Source of the DNA: an uncultured Clostridia bacterium
Lineage (GTDB): Bacteria > Bacillota > Clostridia > TANB77 > CAG-508
Direction: 5' to 3'
DNA: 35,333 nt
NCBI GenBank assembly: GCA_947630255.1
Contig: CANRGU010000002.1
Location: forward strand, 1 to 35,333
Position 1 is the first letter of the stretch; each line of letters starts with the position of its first letter. Below the pieces are notes generated by a model. It saw nothing but the letters and a program-made list of their open reading frames with translations. It did not search any database and was not told the DNA's origin. Shown here in pieces: positions 17,878 to 27,905 of the stretch. Made by a program: the position numbers and the translations under genes.

Positions 17878-19431
17878 GTGTCTAAAGAAGACTTGTTTTC
17901 TAAACTTAATATTAAAGATTATAACAATTTACTAGAGAATATTTTAGAAAAAAAATCTTTTACAGAAAACACTAAAAATATCCTTCTTAGCATGTTGTAT
18001 AAAATTGAAACAGCATATGATGATTATAAAAAAGTAAAAGTATTTACAAGATTAAAAAAAGAATTATTAGAAGAAACAATAGATATCATACAAAAAAAAT
18101 GTGATCAAATTGAAATAATAAAACCAGAAATAGACAAAGAAACAAAGCTTGGAGATAAAAAGTATATTATAGAGGGGAGCAAAATAATTTCTTATCCAAA
18201 TGATAAAAATATATTTTATGCTCTAAACCATTTAGGTGATAATAAATTTATAATAAACACTAACTATTACCTATTGAAAAAGCCAATGGAAAAATTGTTA
18301 AATCAAGGTTATATTATAGATAAAAATGAAATTATCAGAGATTTTGATGGATGGACTTGGAACATAGTTCCTGAAGAAATTGAAAATCATGTATACAATG
18401 TTGTATATCAAAATATAAAAACTTTACTTGGAAATGACTTCCTTAAAAAATTTATAGACCATAATACAATCAGTGATTTTATACAGGAATTTGAAAAAGA
18501 GTTAAATGATATCTCTTCAGAAGAAAATATTGATATAGCAAAATTAATATATCAAATAGCAATTTTAGAAGATATATCATCAGACGAAACAAAGAAAGAA
18601 GATATTTTAAAAATAAAAGAAGAATTAAAACAAGAATTAGAACAAATGGAAAACAAAAAAGAGTATCTTCAAAAAATATCAAACAAGAAAAAAATAATAG
18701 GAAAAGATATAAAAGATATAGACGAAAAAATAAATAATAATAAATTATTAAGGCAGAGCTTTATAAAAGAAAATGAATTTTTAGATAAAAATGAAAGAAT
18801 ATTTAGTCTTAGTGAATATGCAGAAATATTGCAAGAAAAAAGAAAAAAATTGTTAAATCAATTAGAAGAATATAGTCAGCTAATGAAACCAATGAATTAT
18901 GTTATACAAAAAAGTGAGCTTGCTAGAAAAAATGAAATATTAGATATTTTAACTCCTAATATAAATGTTAAAGAAACAACATATAAAGTTCTAATAGAGT
19001 TACAAATAAATTTCTTAAAATTGCTTAACGAAAAGATAAAAAATATTCAAACAAAAAAAGAAATATTAGAATATGTATATTTATTTAGGTATTATAAGTT
19101 GCTATATATAGATAATCAAAGAAAAATAAAAGATTTAAATGAATTATCAGAAAAAATAAAAGAAACAGAAAAACACTTAATATCAAAGGCTTGTAAATTA
19201 AAGACAATAACCATATTGTGTCAAGATATAGAAAAAAATTATGAATTAGCATCAAAAATATTAAGCTATAATATTATAGATTTAGAAGATTTAAATTTAG
19301 AATTCAAAAAGCATGAAAAAAATATTATATTAAATATTTATGATGATGACACAATAGAAGACTCTATCATTTATGATGGCAATGAAGAGTTAAATGTAAA
19401 ATTTAATAAAAAAATAAAATTGTTTATTTAG
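17878..19431 (+). CDS. Large coiled-coil protein of unknown function
   Basis: 517 residues, starting with GTG after AAGAAGGG. The sequence is extremely Lys/Glu/Ile-rich and predicted mainly helical, with long coiled-coil-like segments from about residue 225 to 460. The N-terminal ~200 residues contain a more globular part (FDGWTWNIVPEEIEN). No signal peptide, TM segment or catalytic motif is visible. It lies 28 nt after ftsK in the same direction, so it may be cotranscribed. I do not recognise the family. No in-phase CGG. Confidence 0.65.
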   Translation: MSKEDLFSKLNIKDYNNLLENILEKKSFTENTKNILLSMLYKIETAYDDYKKVKVFTRLKKELLEETIDIIQKKCDQIEIIKPEIDKETKLGDKKYIIEGSKIISYPNDKNIFYALNHLGDNKFIINTNYYLLKKPMEKLLNQGYIIDKNEIIRDFDGWTWNIVPEEIENHVYNVVYQNIKTLLGNDFLKKFIDHNTISDFIQEFEKELNDISSEENIDIAKLIYQIAILEDISSDETKKEDILKIKEELKQELEQMENKKEYLQKISNKKKIIGKDIKDIDEKINNNKLLRQSFIKENEFLDKNERIFSLSEYAEILQEKRKKLLNQLEEYSQLMKPMNYVIQKSELARKNEILDILTPNINVKETTYKVLIELQINFLKLLNEKIKNIQTKKEILEYVYLFRYYKLLYIDNQRKIKDLNELSEKIKETEKHLISKACKLKTITILCQDIEKNYELASKILSYNIIDLEDLNLEFKKHEKNIILNIYDDDTIEDSIIYDGNEELNVKFNKKIKLFI

Positions 19432-19480
19432 TAAATTATATTAAACTATTTTACATCAATAAATAAAAAGGAGTGTTAAA

Positions 19481-21128
19481 ATGGAGATTAGTTTTTTAGG
19501 AGCAACAAAAACTGTTACAGGTTCAAATTTTTTATTAGAAGGAGCAGGAAAAAAGATATTAATAGACTGTGGACTTTATCAAGGTAAAGCCGCAGAAGAA
19601 AGAGAAAATTATGCAGATTTTCCATATGATGTTCATGACATAGACTTTTTACTACTTACACATGCACATATAGATCATTCTGGTAAAATACCTAAATTAT
19701 ATGTAGATGGATATAGAAATCCAATAATTGCACATAAAGCAACCTGCGACTTATGTTCTATAATGCTTCCAGACAGCCGGACACATACAAGAAATGGAAA
19801 ATGAATGGAAAAATAGAAAGAGAGTAAGAAAAGGACTTCCTGAAAGGCCACCGCTTTATACAGCACAAGATGCAATAAATTGTTTAGAAATATTTAAGCC
19901 AGTGCAATATGATGAAATAGTAGAACTTTCGCCAGATATTCATGTAAGATTTAATGATGCAGGGCATATGCTTCGGTTCTAGTATTATAGAAGTTTGGAT
20001 AAAAGAAGATGGAAAAGAAAAGAAAATAGTATTTACAGGAGATTTAGGAAATAATGATATACCACTTTTAGATTCACCAACAATGATTGAAACAGCCGAT
20101 TATCTAGTTATGGAATCTACCTATGGTGGAAGACTTCATATGAGAAATGACGATAAAGCAGAAATGTTTTTGACTATAGTAGCAGAAACTCTAGATAAAG
20201 GCGGAAATGTTGTAATACCATCTTTTGCAGTACGGAAGAACACAAGAAATATTATATGAACTAAACAAATTAAAAGAAGAAAGAGATGACAAAGATTTCA
20301 TAGAAAAATACGAAAAATTAATGAAAGCGCCAGTATATGTAGATAGTCCACTTGCAATATCTGCAACAGAAGTATTTAGGCAGAACATGAATCTTTTTGA
20401 AGAGGACGTAAGAGAAGAAATACAAAGAGGAGATAATCCACTAGAGTTTCCAGGATTAAAATTTACACAAACTGCAGAAGAATCAAGAGCACTCAATGAA
20501 AGCACTACACCATCAATAATTATATCTGCAAGTGGAATGTGCGAAGTAGGACGTATAAAGCATCATTTAAAACATAACTTATGGAATCCAAATAGCACAA
20601 TACTATTCGTAGGATATCAAGCACCTGGAACACTTGGAGCAAAAATAGTAAATGGCGAAAAAAAGGTAAAAATATTTGGAGAAGAAATTGCAGTAAATGC
20701 TAGAATAGAATATATAGAAGGATATTCTGGACATGCGGACCAAGAGTGGCTTTTAAACTTTGTATATTCATTTATAACAAAACCAAAACACATATTCTTA
20801 GTACATGGAGAGCCAGAACGGACAGAAAATATTAAAAGAAAAAATATTAGAAACCACAAATATACCAGTTACAATACCAGATTATGGTGATAAATATAAA
20901 TTAGACGATAAGATTTCTATTGAAGAGAAACTTGATATAGAAACTAAGAACAAATATTTAAGATTAGAAGTAATAGACAGACTATCAACATTAAAAGAAG
21001 AACTAGAAGACATGTCTATAATGATAAGAGAAGATATAGTCGACGAAGATAAGAAAGACGAAGAAATAGCTGCGATAAACGATAAAATAAAAGAACTAGA
21101 ACAACAAATAGTTAAAATAATTTCATAA
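19481..21128 (+). CDS. Beta-CASP metallo-hydrolase (RNase/CPSF-like), four +1 CGGN frameshifts
   Basis: Zinc-dependent metallo-beta-lactamase-fold hydrolase with an inserted beta-CASP domain, the CPSF73/YSH1-like group that cleaves RNA. The zinc motif LTHAHIDHSG lies at about residues 60-69. Four single-base skips are needed: C19778 (PDSGHIQEMENEW), C19974 (AGHMLGSSIIEVW), C20233 (SFAVGRTQEILYEL) and C20819 (HGEPEGQKILKEK). Each restores a textbook beta-CASP segment. The joined product is 547 residues with glycines 100, 165, 251 and 446 at the junctions. After joining, the motifs FTGDLG, ESTYGGR, IISASGMCEVGR, YSGHAD and VHGEPEG appear in order. The C-terminal ~80 residues are a charged helical extension. 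AAAAGGAG lies 10 nt upstream. Confidence 0.93.
19778..19781 (+). other. CGGN +1 recoding site 5 (beta-CASP Gly100)
   Basis: AGC-CGG-ACA must be read AGC-(C)GGA-CAC, giving LPDSGHIQEME; the zero frame stops at 19804. Confidence 0.95.
19974..19977 (+). other. CGGN +1 recoding site 6 (beta-CASP Gly165)
   Basis: CTT-CGG-TTC-TAG must be read CTT-(C)GGT-TCT-AGT, giving GHMLGSS, the zinc-site loop. The zero frame stops two codons later. Confidence 0.95.
20233..20236 (+). other. CGGN +1 recoding site 7 (beta-CASP Gly251)
   Basis: GTA-CGG-AAG must be read GTA-(C)GGA-AGA, giving SFAVGRTQEIL, a conserved beta-CASP motif. Confidence 0.95.
20819..20822 (+). other. CGGN +1 recoding site 8 (beta-CASP Gly446)
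   Basis: GAA-CGG-ACA must be read GAA-(C)GGA-CAG, giving VHGEPEGQ near the C-terminal zinc-ligand His. Confidence 0.93.
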
Positions 21129-21142
21129 AAAAGGAGAAATAA

Positions 21143-23018
21143 ATGGAAAAATATTTTAATGATGCAATAGTTGGAAATAAAGAAATAACAGCAAGTTTTA
21201 CTAAAGAAGGAGAATTAATAAGGCTTTTTTATCCTAATACAGATTATAGACAATTTATAGACTTTTTACATGTAGGAGTTCAAATAAATGATTCTTCAAT
21301 GATTTATTTACATAATGATGTAAATAATATATATAATCAATATTACATGCCAAATACAAACATATTAAATACAGAAATATTAAACACGTACTTTAAATTA
21401 AAAATTTTGCAAACAGATTTTGTATGTGAAAATAAAAATATATTAATTAGAAAATACAAAATGAAAAACGAAAACAATATTAATTTAAACCTAAACTTTA
21501 TAATACATTCGTCACTTTTAACAAGTAACAACAATCAAGTAAGTGGATATTGCAAAAATAATTCTCTAATTCAATATATGCACGATTATACATTTACTAT
21601 ATGTTCGAATAAAAAGATTGAAAAATCACAAATAAATAATAATAAAGCAAACATACAAACTGGAGTAATTGGAGATAAAGATTATGTAGGAATGTCTAAT
21701 GATTCTAGCATAAGCTATAATTTTGGAATACTAAAACCAAATGAAGAAATTGAATTTTGTATAAATATTACAATTCTCAGTGGAGCAGATGTTAGAAATA
21801 TTGACAAACAACTAGAAGATATAAAAAATATAGACTACAACAAAGAATTAGAGAAAACTAAAAAATATTGGGAAAAATATGTAAAAGATCATGACACAAT
21901 AAAACTTACAAATTCAAATTCTGGTTACATGAATACTTTGAAAAAAATTTATAAAAGAACAATATTGCTTTATCCATTACTTATAAATCAGTTAACAGGG
22001 GGAATATCAGCAGCTGTAGAAGTTGATGAGAATCGAACAAAATGTGGGAGATATTCATATTGCTGGCCAAGAGATGGAATATTTATAACAAATGCTCTAG
22101 ATATTTTAGAAATGAAAAAAGAAACAGAAAAATTTTATAAAACATTTTGTAAAATGACACAAAGCAAGTCAGGAATGTGGGAACAAAGATTTTACACAGA
22201 TGGAAATTTAGCTCCTTGTTGGGGATATCAAATAGATGAAACTGCAAGCGTAGTATATGGAGTATATAACCATTATGAACATACAAACAATATAAAATTC
22301 TTAAAAGATACACTTAAAATGTGCGAAAATGCTATAAAATATTTAAAAAAATACATTGATAATGTATTAGAAGGAAAAGAAGAATATAAAAGCTATGACA
22401 TATGGGAAGAAAATGAAGGAATACATACATATTCTTTAGCTGCAATTTTTTCAAGTTTTGAAAAAATGTTAGAAATATATAAACTATTAAAACCAGAATT
22501 TAAAGAAAACAGATTAAAAATAGAAAAAATTCAAAAAGAGGAATTAGAATTAAGAAAATATTTAGTACAAATAAAAGATTATATTTTAAAGAATTTATAT
22601 GATAATAATAAAAAATCATTTGTAAGAAGCAGTGACGGAAAAATCGATATAAGTTTGCTTGGGCTTGTTACACCATTTAAACTATTCTCACCAAAAGAGA
22701 AAAAAATGCTAAATACTATAGAAAAAATGGACCTAAGCATAAGAACGTATACAGGTGGATATTTAAGATACGAAAAAGATAATTATATAGGTGGAAATCC
22801 TTGGGTAATAGCAAATTTATGGATGGCAGAATATTATTTATCAGCAGGCAATAAAAAGAAAGCAAGAGAATGTTTTGACTTTGTTGTAAAAACAGCAACA
22901 GAACATGGTTTTTTACCAGAGCAAGTAGATAACAATACAATGCAAGCAAAATGGGTAATTGGCCTACGGCTGGTCACATGCAATGTTTATAGATGTACTT
23001 AAAAAATTATACAATTAA
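21143..23018 (+). CDS. GH15 family glucoamylase-like hydrolase, one +1 CGGN frameshift
   Basis: Cytoplasmic (no signal peptide) glycoside hydrolase family 15 enzyme, expected to release glucose from alpha-glucans. The first ~240 residues form the beta-sandwich N-terminal domain; the rest is the (alpha/alpha)6 barrel. Motifs: GRYSYCWPRDGIFITNALD (substrate binding), GYQIDETASVVYG, DIWEENEGIHTYS with the probable general acid Glu, and GGNPWVIANLWMAEY. Near the end the zero frame reads CTA-CGG-CTG and loses homology; skipping C22967 gives GLGWSHAMFIDVL, the standard GH15 ending, and a stop at 23016. The joined length is 624 residues. A ribosome binding site AAGGAG lies 6 nt upstream. It may serve glycogen use; that is inference. 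Confidence 0.9.
22967..22970 (+). other. CGGN +1 recoding site 9 (GH15 Gly609)
   Basis: CTA-CGG-CTG must be read CTA-(C)GGC-TGG, giving LGWSHA, the conserved end of GH15 barrels. Confidence 0.92.
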
Positions 23019-23029
23019 AGGGAGGAAAT

Positions 23030-24389
23030 ATGGCAAAGGCAAATACGGTTTTTGTTTGTAGCAATTGTGGGAATGAATCCTCTAAGTGGTTTGGAAAATG
23101 CCCAGCATGTAATGAGTGGAATACATGTTACGAAGAAAAACTTACTAGCAAAACAAATTCTAAGTCTGGAACAAAAAAAATTGCAACACCTGTAAAATTA
23201 AATGATGTAAAAAAACAAGATATAGTAAGAACATCTACTGGCTTTGTAGAATTAGACAGAGTGCTTGGCGGAGGCTTGGTTAAAGGCTCTTTAACCTTAG
23301 TTGGAGGAGAGCCTGGAATTCGGTAAATCTACTTTAATTTTGCAGATATGCGACAAAATTAAGGAAGAGGGCAAAGTTTTATATGTTTCTGGTGAAGAAT
23401 CAGTAGACCAAATAAAAATAAGGGCAGATAGACTTGGAATTAACAATGATGACATAGTTTTTTTAGGGGAAACAGATATAGACGTAATACAAGACTCAAT
23501 TCTGCAAATTAATCCAAAACTTGTAATTATAGATTCAATACAAACAATGTATTCTGATGAAATAACATCAGGTCCAGGTAGTGTTAGTCAAGTAAGAGAA
23601 ATAACTTCTAGAATAATGAAGATGTGCAAGCAAGAAGCTATTACAACAATAATTATTGGACATGTTACAAAAGACGGAAATATTGCAGGACCGAGAGTTT
23701 TAGAACACATGGTAGACACTGTGCTATATTTAGAAGGAGAAAGATATTTCTCATATAGAATACTTCGAGGCGTAAAAAATAGATTTGGTTCAACAAATGA
23801 AATAGGCATGTTTGAAATGCAAAATTCTGGAATGTGTGAGATTAATAATCCATCATCAGTACTACTATCAGAAAGAAATGAAAACGCCTCAGGTTCAATC
23901 GTTGTAGCAAGTATGGAAGGAACAAGACCAATTCTTGTTGAACTTCAAGCCTTGACTGCAACAAGTGTATTTGGTATGGCAAGAAGAACAGCAAATGGTA
24001 TAGATTATAACAGACTTACATTGTTAATTGCAGTGCTCGAAAAAAGAGCAGGCTTGCCTTTAGGAAACCAAGATGTATATTTAAACATAGTAGGTGGCAT
24101 AAAAATTAATGAACCTGCTCTAGATTTAGGAATAGTGCTTTCGGCAAGTTCTAGCTTTAGAAACATAGCAATTCCAAATGACACAATAGCAATAGGAGAA
24201 GTTGGACTAACAGGTGAAGTAAGAAGTGTAAACATGATAGAAAAAAGACTTAAGGAAGCAGAGAAATTAGGATTTAAAAAATGTATCATACCAGAAAGCA
24301 ATAAAAAGGTCTTGAAAGATGAATATAAATTAGATATAATAGGTGTGAAAAATATTTTAGAAGCAATGAAATGTTTAGGATTAAAGTAA
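23030..24389 (+). CDS. radA: DNA repair protein RadA, one +1 CGGN frameshift
   Basis: RecA-like ATPase that promotes branch migration in recombination. N-terminal zinc finger with CSNC and CPAC pairs (residues about 10-30). The zero frame stops inside the Walker A at 23324 (ATT-CGG-TAA). Skipping C23321 gives GGEPGIGKSTLILQI. The downstream part contains the RadA-specific GVKNRFGSTNEIG, and a Lon-like C-terminal domain (ALDLGIVLSASSSF, IAIGEVGLTGEV). The joined product is 452 residues, the normal length. GGGAGG lies 6 nt before the ATG, 11 nt after the GH15 stop. It is followed by disA, the usual Firmicutes pairing. Confidence 0.95.
23321..23324 (+). other. CGGN +1 recoding site 10 (RadA Walker A Gly98)
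   Basis: ATT-CGG-TAA must be read ATT-(C)GGT-AAA-TCT, giving GEPGIGKSTL. In the zero frame a stop codon follows CGG immediately. Confidence 0.97.
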
Positions 24390-24415
24390 TAAACTGTTCA
24401 AAATGAGGTGAGAGT

Positions 24416-25499
24416 TTGGCAGAGAAGGTAAAGGATGATGAAACATTAATCAACATACTGAAGATAATAGCTCCAGGAACTAAATTTAGAGAAGGTTTGG
24501 ATAATATACTTAAAGCTAAAACTGGTGCATTAATTGTTATAGGAGATTCAAAAGATATAATGGATATAGCAGACGGGGGTTTCAAAATTGATGAAGAATA
24601 TACACCTTCTAGGCTATATGAACTTGCAAAAATGGACGGAGCAATTATTTTAAGCGCAGACCTAAAGAGAATACTTTTAGCAAATACTCAAATTATACCT
24701 TCATCAAAAATAACAACAGATGAAACAGGTACAAGGCACAGAACAGCTGAACGTACAGCTAAACAAACAGGAGAATTAGTAATAAGTATCTCTCAAAGAA
24801 GAAACATAATTACAGTTTTTAAAGGAGATTTTAGATACACTATAGAGGATTCAGGAAAAATAATAACTAAAGCAAATCAAGCACTACAAACATTAGAAAA
24901 CTATAAGAAGGTGTTTGATTCAAAATTAAAAGTGTTAAATGAATACGAATTTAATGATATAGTAACTTTAGATAATGTAATTACATGTTTGCAAAGAGCT
25001 GAAATGGTAATGAAAGTAGCAGAACAAGTTAAGCGTTCAATATATGAATTGCGGAGATGACGGAGTGCTAGTAAAAATGCAATTAGAAGAATTAATAGAG
25101 GATTTACCAGAAGAGGAATTATTAATTGTAAAAGATTATATAGCACCAAGTAGAAGATTAGTAGCTGAAAAAGTTTTACAAACAATACAAACAGCATCAC
25201 AGGATGAGTTTGTTCAATCAGAAGTAATTGCAAAAGCATTAGGATATGAACAATTTGATAATTACGAAGAAGTAGCTGTATATCCAAGAGGATATAGAAT
25301 TTTGAATAAAATACCAAGAATGCCTGCTAATATTGTAATGAATTTAGTAAAAACATTTAAATCATTCCAACATATATTGCTTGCAGATGTAGACAAGCTA
25401 GATGAAGTAGAAGGAATAGGAGAAGTAAGGGCAAGAACAATTAAGCAGTCATTAAGAAGAATGCAAGAACAATTTGTTTTTGATAATTTAATGATATAG
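24416..25499 (+). CDS. disA: Diadenylate cyclase DisA, one +1 CGGN frameshift
   Basis: DNA-integrity scanning protein that makes c-di-AMP from two ATP and stalls at branched DNA. The cyclase domain (about 1-145) has the DGA motif (MDGAIILS) and GTRHRTAERTA. The zero frame ends two codons after CGG at 25052. Skipping C25052 (TTG-C-GGA-GAT) gives YELGDDGVLVKMQLEEL, the linker, and then the C-terminal helix-hairpin-helix domain (LDEVEGIGEVRARTI). The joined length is 360 residues, normal. It begins with TTG after GAGGTG. Without the shift a cyclase without DNA-binding domain would be made. Confidence 0.95.
25052..25055 (+). other. CGGN +1 recoding site 11 (DisA Gly213)
   Basis: TTG-CGG-AGA-TGA must be read TTG-(C)GGA-GAT-GAC, giving ELGDDGVLVKM; the zero frame stops two codons after the site. 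Confidence 0.95.
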
Positions 25500-25513
25500 T
25501 AGAGGTGAAATAC

Positions 25514-26614
25514 TTGAAAAAAAGAACTAAAGATAATAAAGGAATAACTTTAATTGCGCTAATAATTACAATTATAATCATGCTTATATTAATTTCAGTA
25601 ACTACATATACAGGTTTGAGTACATATAATAGCACAAAAGTTGATAAATTTGTTGATGAAATGCAATTGCTACAAAGTAAAATAGATGATTTGGTAGCCA
25701 GTATGACTAAAGAAGAATTAGCTAATTTAAATTTGGCATCAGTATCTACGCAGGAACAAAAAAATGCACTTAGTAGTGCTTTTAGCAATGGAGAAATAAA
25801 ATCAAAAGAAGAAACAGCATATAAGGTATTTTCTACAAACAATATTTTAAATATATTAAACGTAGAAAACGTCAAAAATGATATTATGGTAAATTTTGAA
25901 ACTAGAGAAATAGTTAGTGTAGGCGGAGTAAAATATGATGGAAAAAAATATTATACACAATATAAGCTTCCACATGGACAAACATTAACTGAAGGTACAG
26001 AATTTACTAGAGATATAGGAGAGTTTACAGTAAATTTATCTATAGATGGAATAAATTCAGAAATTGAGGTAAGTAACATAAGCATTACAAATGGAACACT
26101 AAGTTATCAAGAACAAAATGGTACGTATTGGACTGTAATAACAAATTATACGCAGAAAAATGAAAGCTATAGAATTAGTTTACTAAAATCAGGTAATTAC
26201 ATTTTTAGAGTGCAAGATAATAATTCACTAGACAATAAAGTTGAAAAAAATGTGAAAATTACATTAACAAATAAACCAAAAACAAATTTATCGTTGGTGC
26301 AGTCATATGATTATGGTCAAGGTTCTGAAAAGTGGGCATATGTTACAAATGATAGTAAGAAATATGTTTGGATTCCTAGATTTGTATATAACAATAGTGG
26401 AGAAATAAAATATATTAAAGGAACTTCAAATGTAGCAACTGATGATACATACATAGATGATGAAAATTGGACTTTAGATAGCAATTTTACAAGTCAAGAT
26501 GGTAAATCACTTACAGGTATATGGGTTGAAGTAACCAGCGTAAATCAAACTGGATTAGATATGAAAAATTTATTAAGTGATAGTACAAAAACATTTTTAG
26601 AAGAGGTAAATTAA
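25514..26614 (+). CDS. Prepilin-like membrane/secreted protein
   Basis: 366 residues. A lysine-rich leader ending NKG is followed by ITLIALIITIIIMLILISV, the same prepilin-like helix as the genes at 3 and 2136. The extracellular part includes a beta-rich middle (about 150-250) and a C-terminal segment with YVWIPRFVYNNSGEIKYIKG, often seen in surface proteins of these bacteria. TTG 25514 is preferred because GAGGTG ends at 25507; a GTG at 25505 would lie inside that site. It is 5 bp after disA. Codon use is uniform and AT-rich, unlike the two mosaic paralogues. Function unknown. Confidence 0.72.
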   Translation: MKKRTKDNKGITLIALIITIIIMLILISVTTYTGLSTYNSTKVDKFVDEMQLLQSKIDDLVASMTKEELANLNLASVSTQEQKNALSSAFSNGEIKSKEETAYKVFSTNNILNILNVENVKNDIMVNFETREIVSVGGVKYDGKKYYTQYKLPHGQTLTEGTEFTRDIGEFTVNLSIDGINSEIEVSNISITNGTLSYQEQNGTYWTVITNYTQKNESYRISLLKSGNYIFRVQDNNSLDNKVEKNVKITLTNKPKTNLSLVQSYDYGQGSEKWAYVTNDSKKYVWIPRFVYNNSGEIKYIKGTSNVATDDTYIDDENWTLDSNFTSQDGKSLTGIWVEVTSVNQTGLDMKNLLSDSTKTFLEEVN

Positions 26615-26639
26615 AAAACAATTTTGAAAGGGGAAAGAC

Positions 26640-27404
26640 ATGAAGAACAACAAATTAACTTTAAGTATAATATTATTAATTTTTGTAGTTATTTTAGGAG
26701 GATTTTTATCATATGGATATTATCAAAAAGCTACATACAAATTACAAAGACCTATAGTTTCTATGGAAATTAAGGATTATGGTACAATAAAAATTGAACT
26801 TTATCCAGACATGGCTCCAAATACAGTTAAAAACTTTATAAAACTTATTAATGAAGGATATTATGTTGGATCAACATTTAACAGAGTAGAAGATTCATTA
26901 ATACAAGGTGGATATAAAATAGATGAAGAAACTGGAGAAGCAAAAGAATCTGGTTTAAGTATAGATGGAGAATTTTCACAAAATGGATATGATAATACAT
27001 TAACATTTGAAAGAGGAACATTAGGACTTGCAAGAAAAGATTATACTTATTATTCTTCTTTAGATTCTAGCCTTTTAGCAGAAGGATATAACTCAGGATA
27101 TAACCAATTTTTTATTTTAGCAGATGATATTAAAGAATTTGATGGATATTACACAGCATTTGGAAAAGTACTAGAAGGCATGGAAATTGTTGATAAAATA
27201 AAAGCATTAGAAACTGTTACCGAAACAGATGAAGAGACAGGAGAGAAAAACATAACAACAAATCCAGTAAATCCACCAATTATAGCAAATGTTTCAGTAG
27301 AAACATTCAACACAGAATATGGAGAGCCAGAAACACACGAATCATTTAACTTTAATATGTGGCTTATGAATTATTACTATGGCGGAAATTTATTTAATCA
27401 ATAA
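26640..27404 (+). CDS. Membrane-anchored cyclophilin-type peptidyl-prolyl isomerase
   Basis: 254 residues. An N-terminal TM or lipid-free anchor (residues 7-27) places the enzyme outside the membrane. The cyclophilin domain follows: MEIKDYGTIKIELYPDMAPN, FNRVEDSLIQGG, a GYNQFFIL motif corresponding to the SQFFI core, and AFGKVLEGMEIVDKI. The loop between the active-site strands is longer than in the minimal enzymes. It should help fold exported proteins, possibly including the prepilin-like protein just upstream (25-bp gap; GGGGAAAG site). The tail is rich in Tyr, Asn and Phe. Confidence 0.88.
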   Translation: MKNNKLTLSIILLIFVVILGGFLSYGYYQKATYKLQRPIVSMEIKDYGTIKIELYPDMAPNTVKNFIKLINEGYYVGSTFNRVEDSLIQGGYKIDEETGEAKESGLSIDGEFSQNGYDNTLTFERGTLGLARKDYTYYSSLDSSLLAEGYNSGYNQFFILADDIKEFDGYYTAFGKVLEGMEIVDKIKALETVTETDEETGEKNITTNPVNPPIIANVSVETFNTEYGEPETHESFNFNMWLMNYYYGGNLFNQ

Positions 27405-27441
27405 ATTTTTAGAGAAAAAACGAAAAAATTTAAAATTACTA

Positions 27442-27470
27442 TTGACAGATTTATTAAAATCTAGTATACT
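27442..27470 (+). promoter_or_regulatory. Strong SigA promoter of the tRNA cluster
   Basis: TTGACA (27442-27447), 17-nt spacer, TATACT (27465-27470), 20 nt before tRNA-Val. Confidence 0.85.
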
Positions 27471-27489
27471 TATTTTCGTCACGAAAAAT

Positions 27490-27565
27490 GGGCGCATAGC
27501 TCAGCTGGTAGAGCATCTGCCTTACAAGCAGGAGGTCATAGGTTCGAGCCCTATTGCGCCCACCA
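27490..27565 (+). tRNA. tRNA-Val (TAC)
   Basis: Cloverleaf with acceptor GGGCGCA/TGCGCCC, anticodon loop CTTACAA (anticodon TAC), T-loop GGTTCGAGCC and encoded CCA. Confidence 0.97.
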
Positions 27566-27572
27566 TTTTTTT

Positions 27573-27649
27573 GGCCCGGTAGTTCAGTTGGTTAGAACGC
27601 TAGCCTGTCACGCTAGAGGTCGTCGGTTCGAGCCCGATCCGGGTCGCCA
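27573..27649 (+). tRNA. tRNA-Asp (GTC)
   Basis: Acceptor GGCCCGG/CCGGGTC, anticodon loop CTGTCAC (anticodon GTC), encoded CCA, 7 nt after tRNA-Val. Confidence 0.97.
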
Positions 27650-27703
27650 TTTTTTTAATATATACATATATTAGGCATTAAAAAATATCTAATGCAACTT
27701 TAT

Positions 27704-27779
27704 GGTCTGATAGCTCAGTTGGTAGAGCAGGAGACTGAAAATCTCCGTGTCAGTGGTTCGATTCCACTTCAGACCACCA
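27704..27779 (+). tRNA. tRNA-Phe (GAA)
   Basis: Acceptor GGTCTGA/TCAGACC, anticodon GAA in the loop CTGAAAA, encoded CCA. Third gene of the cluster. Confidence 0.97.
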
Positions 27780-27820
27780 AACAAAAAGGTTCAATGTCAA
27801 TAGTTGGGGTAAAACATCTG

Positions 27821-27846
27821 TAAAGTTGTTCTGCACCAACTTTTTA
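27821..27846 (+). terminator. Terminator of tRNA cluster
   Basis: AAAGTTG pairs with CAACTTT around an 8-nt loop, then a T-run. Confidence 0.65.
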
Positions 27847-27905
27847 ATTGGACTTAGAAAGTTCCATAAAAATGAAAGCTCATTTAACGAATTAGAGGTG
27901 GCAAA

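Noticed and set aside
16855..25055. Broken genes as pseudogenes
   Set aside because: Each joined protein has full length, all motifs and no other lesion, including normally indispensable enzymes such as Dxs and FtsK.
27379..27582. Open reading frame across the tRNA cluster start
   Set aside because: It is an artefact of translating the promoter and tRNA-Val.
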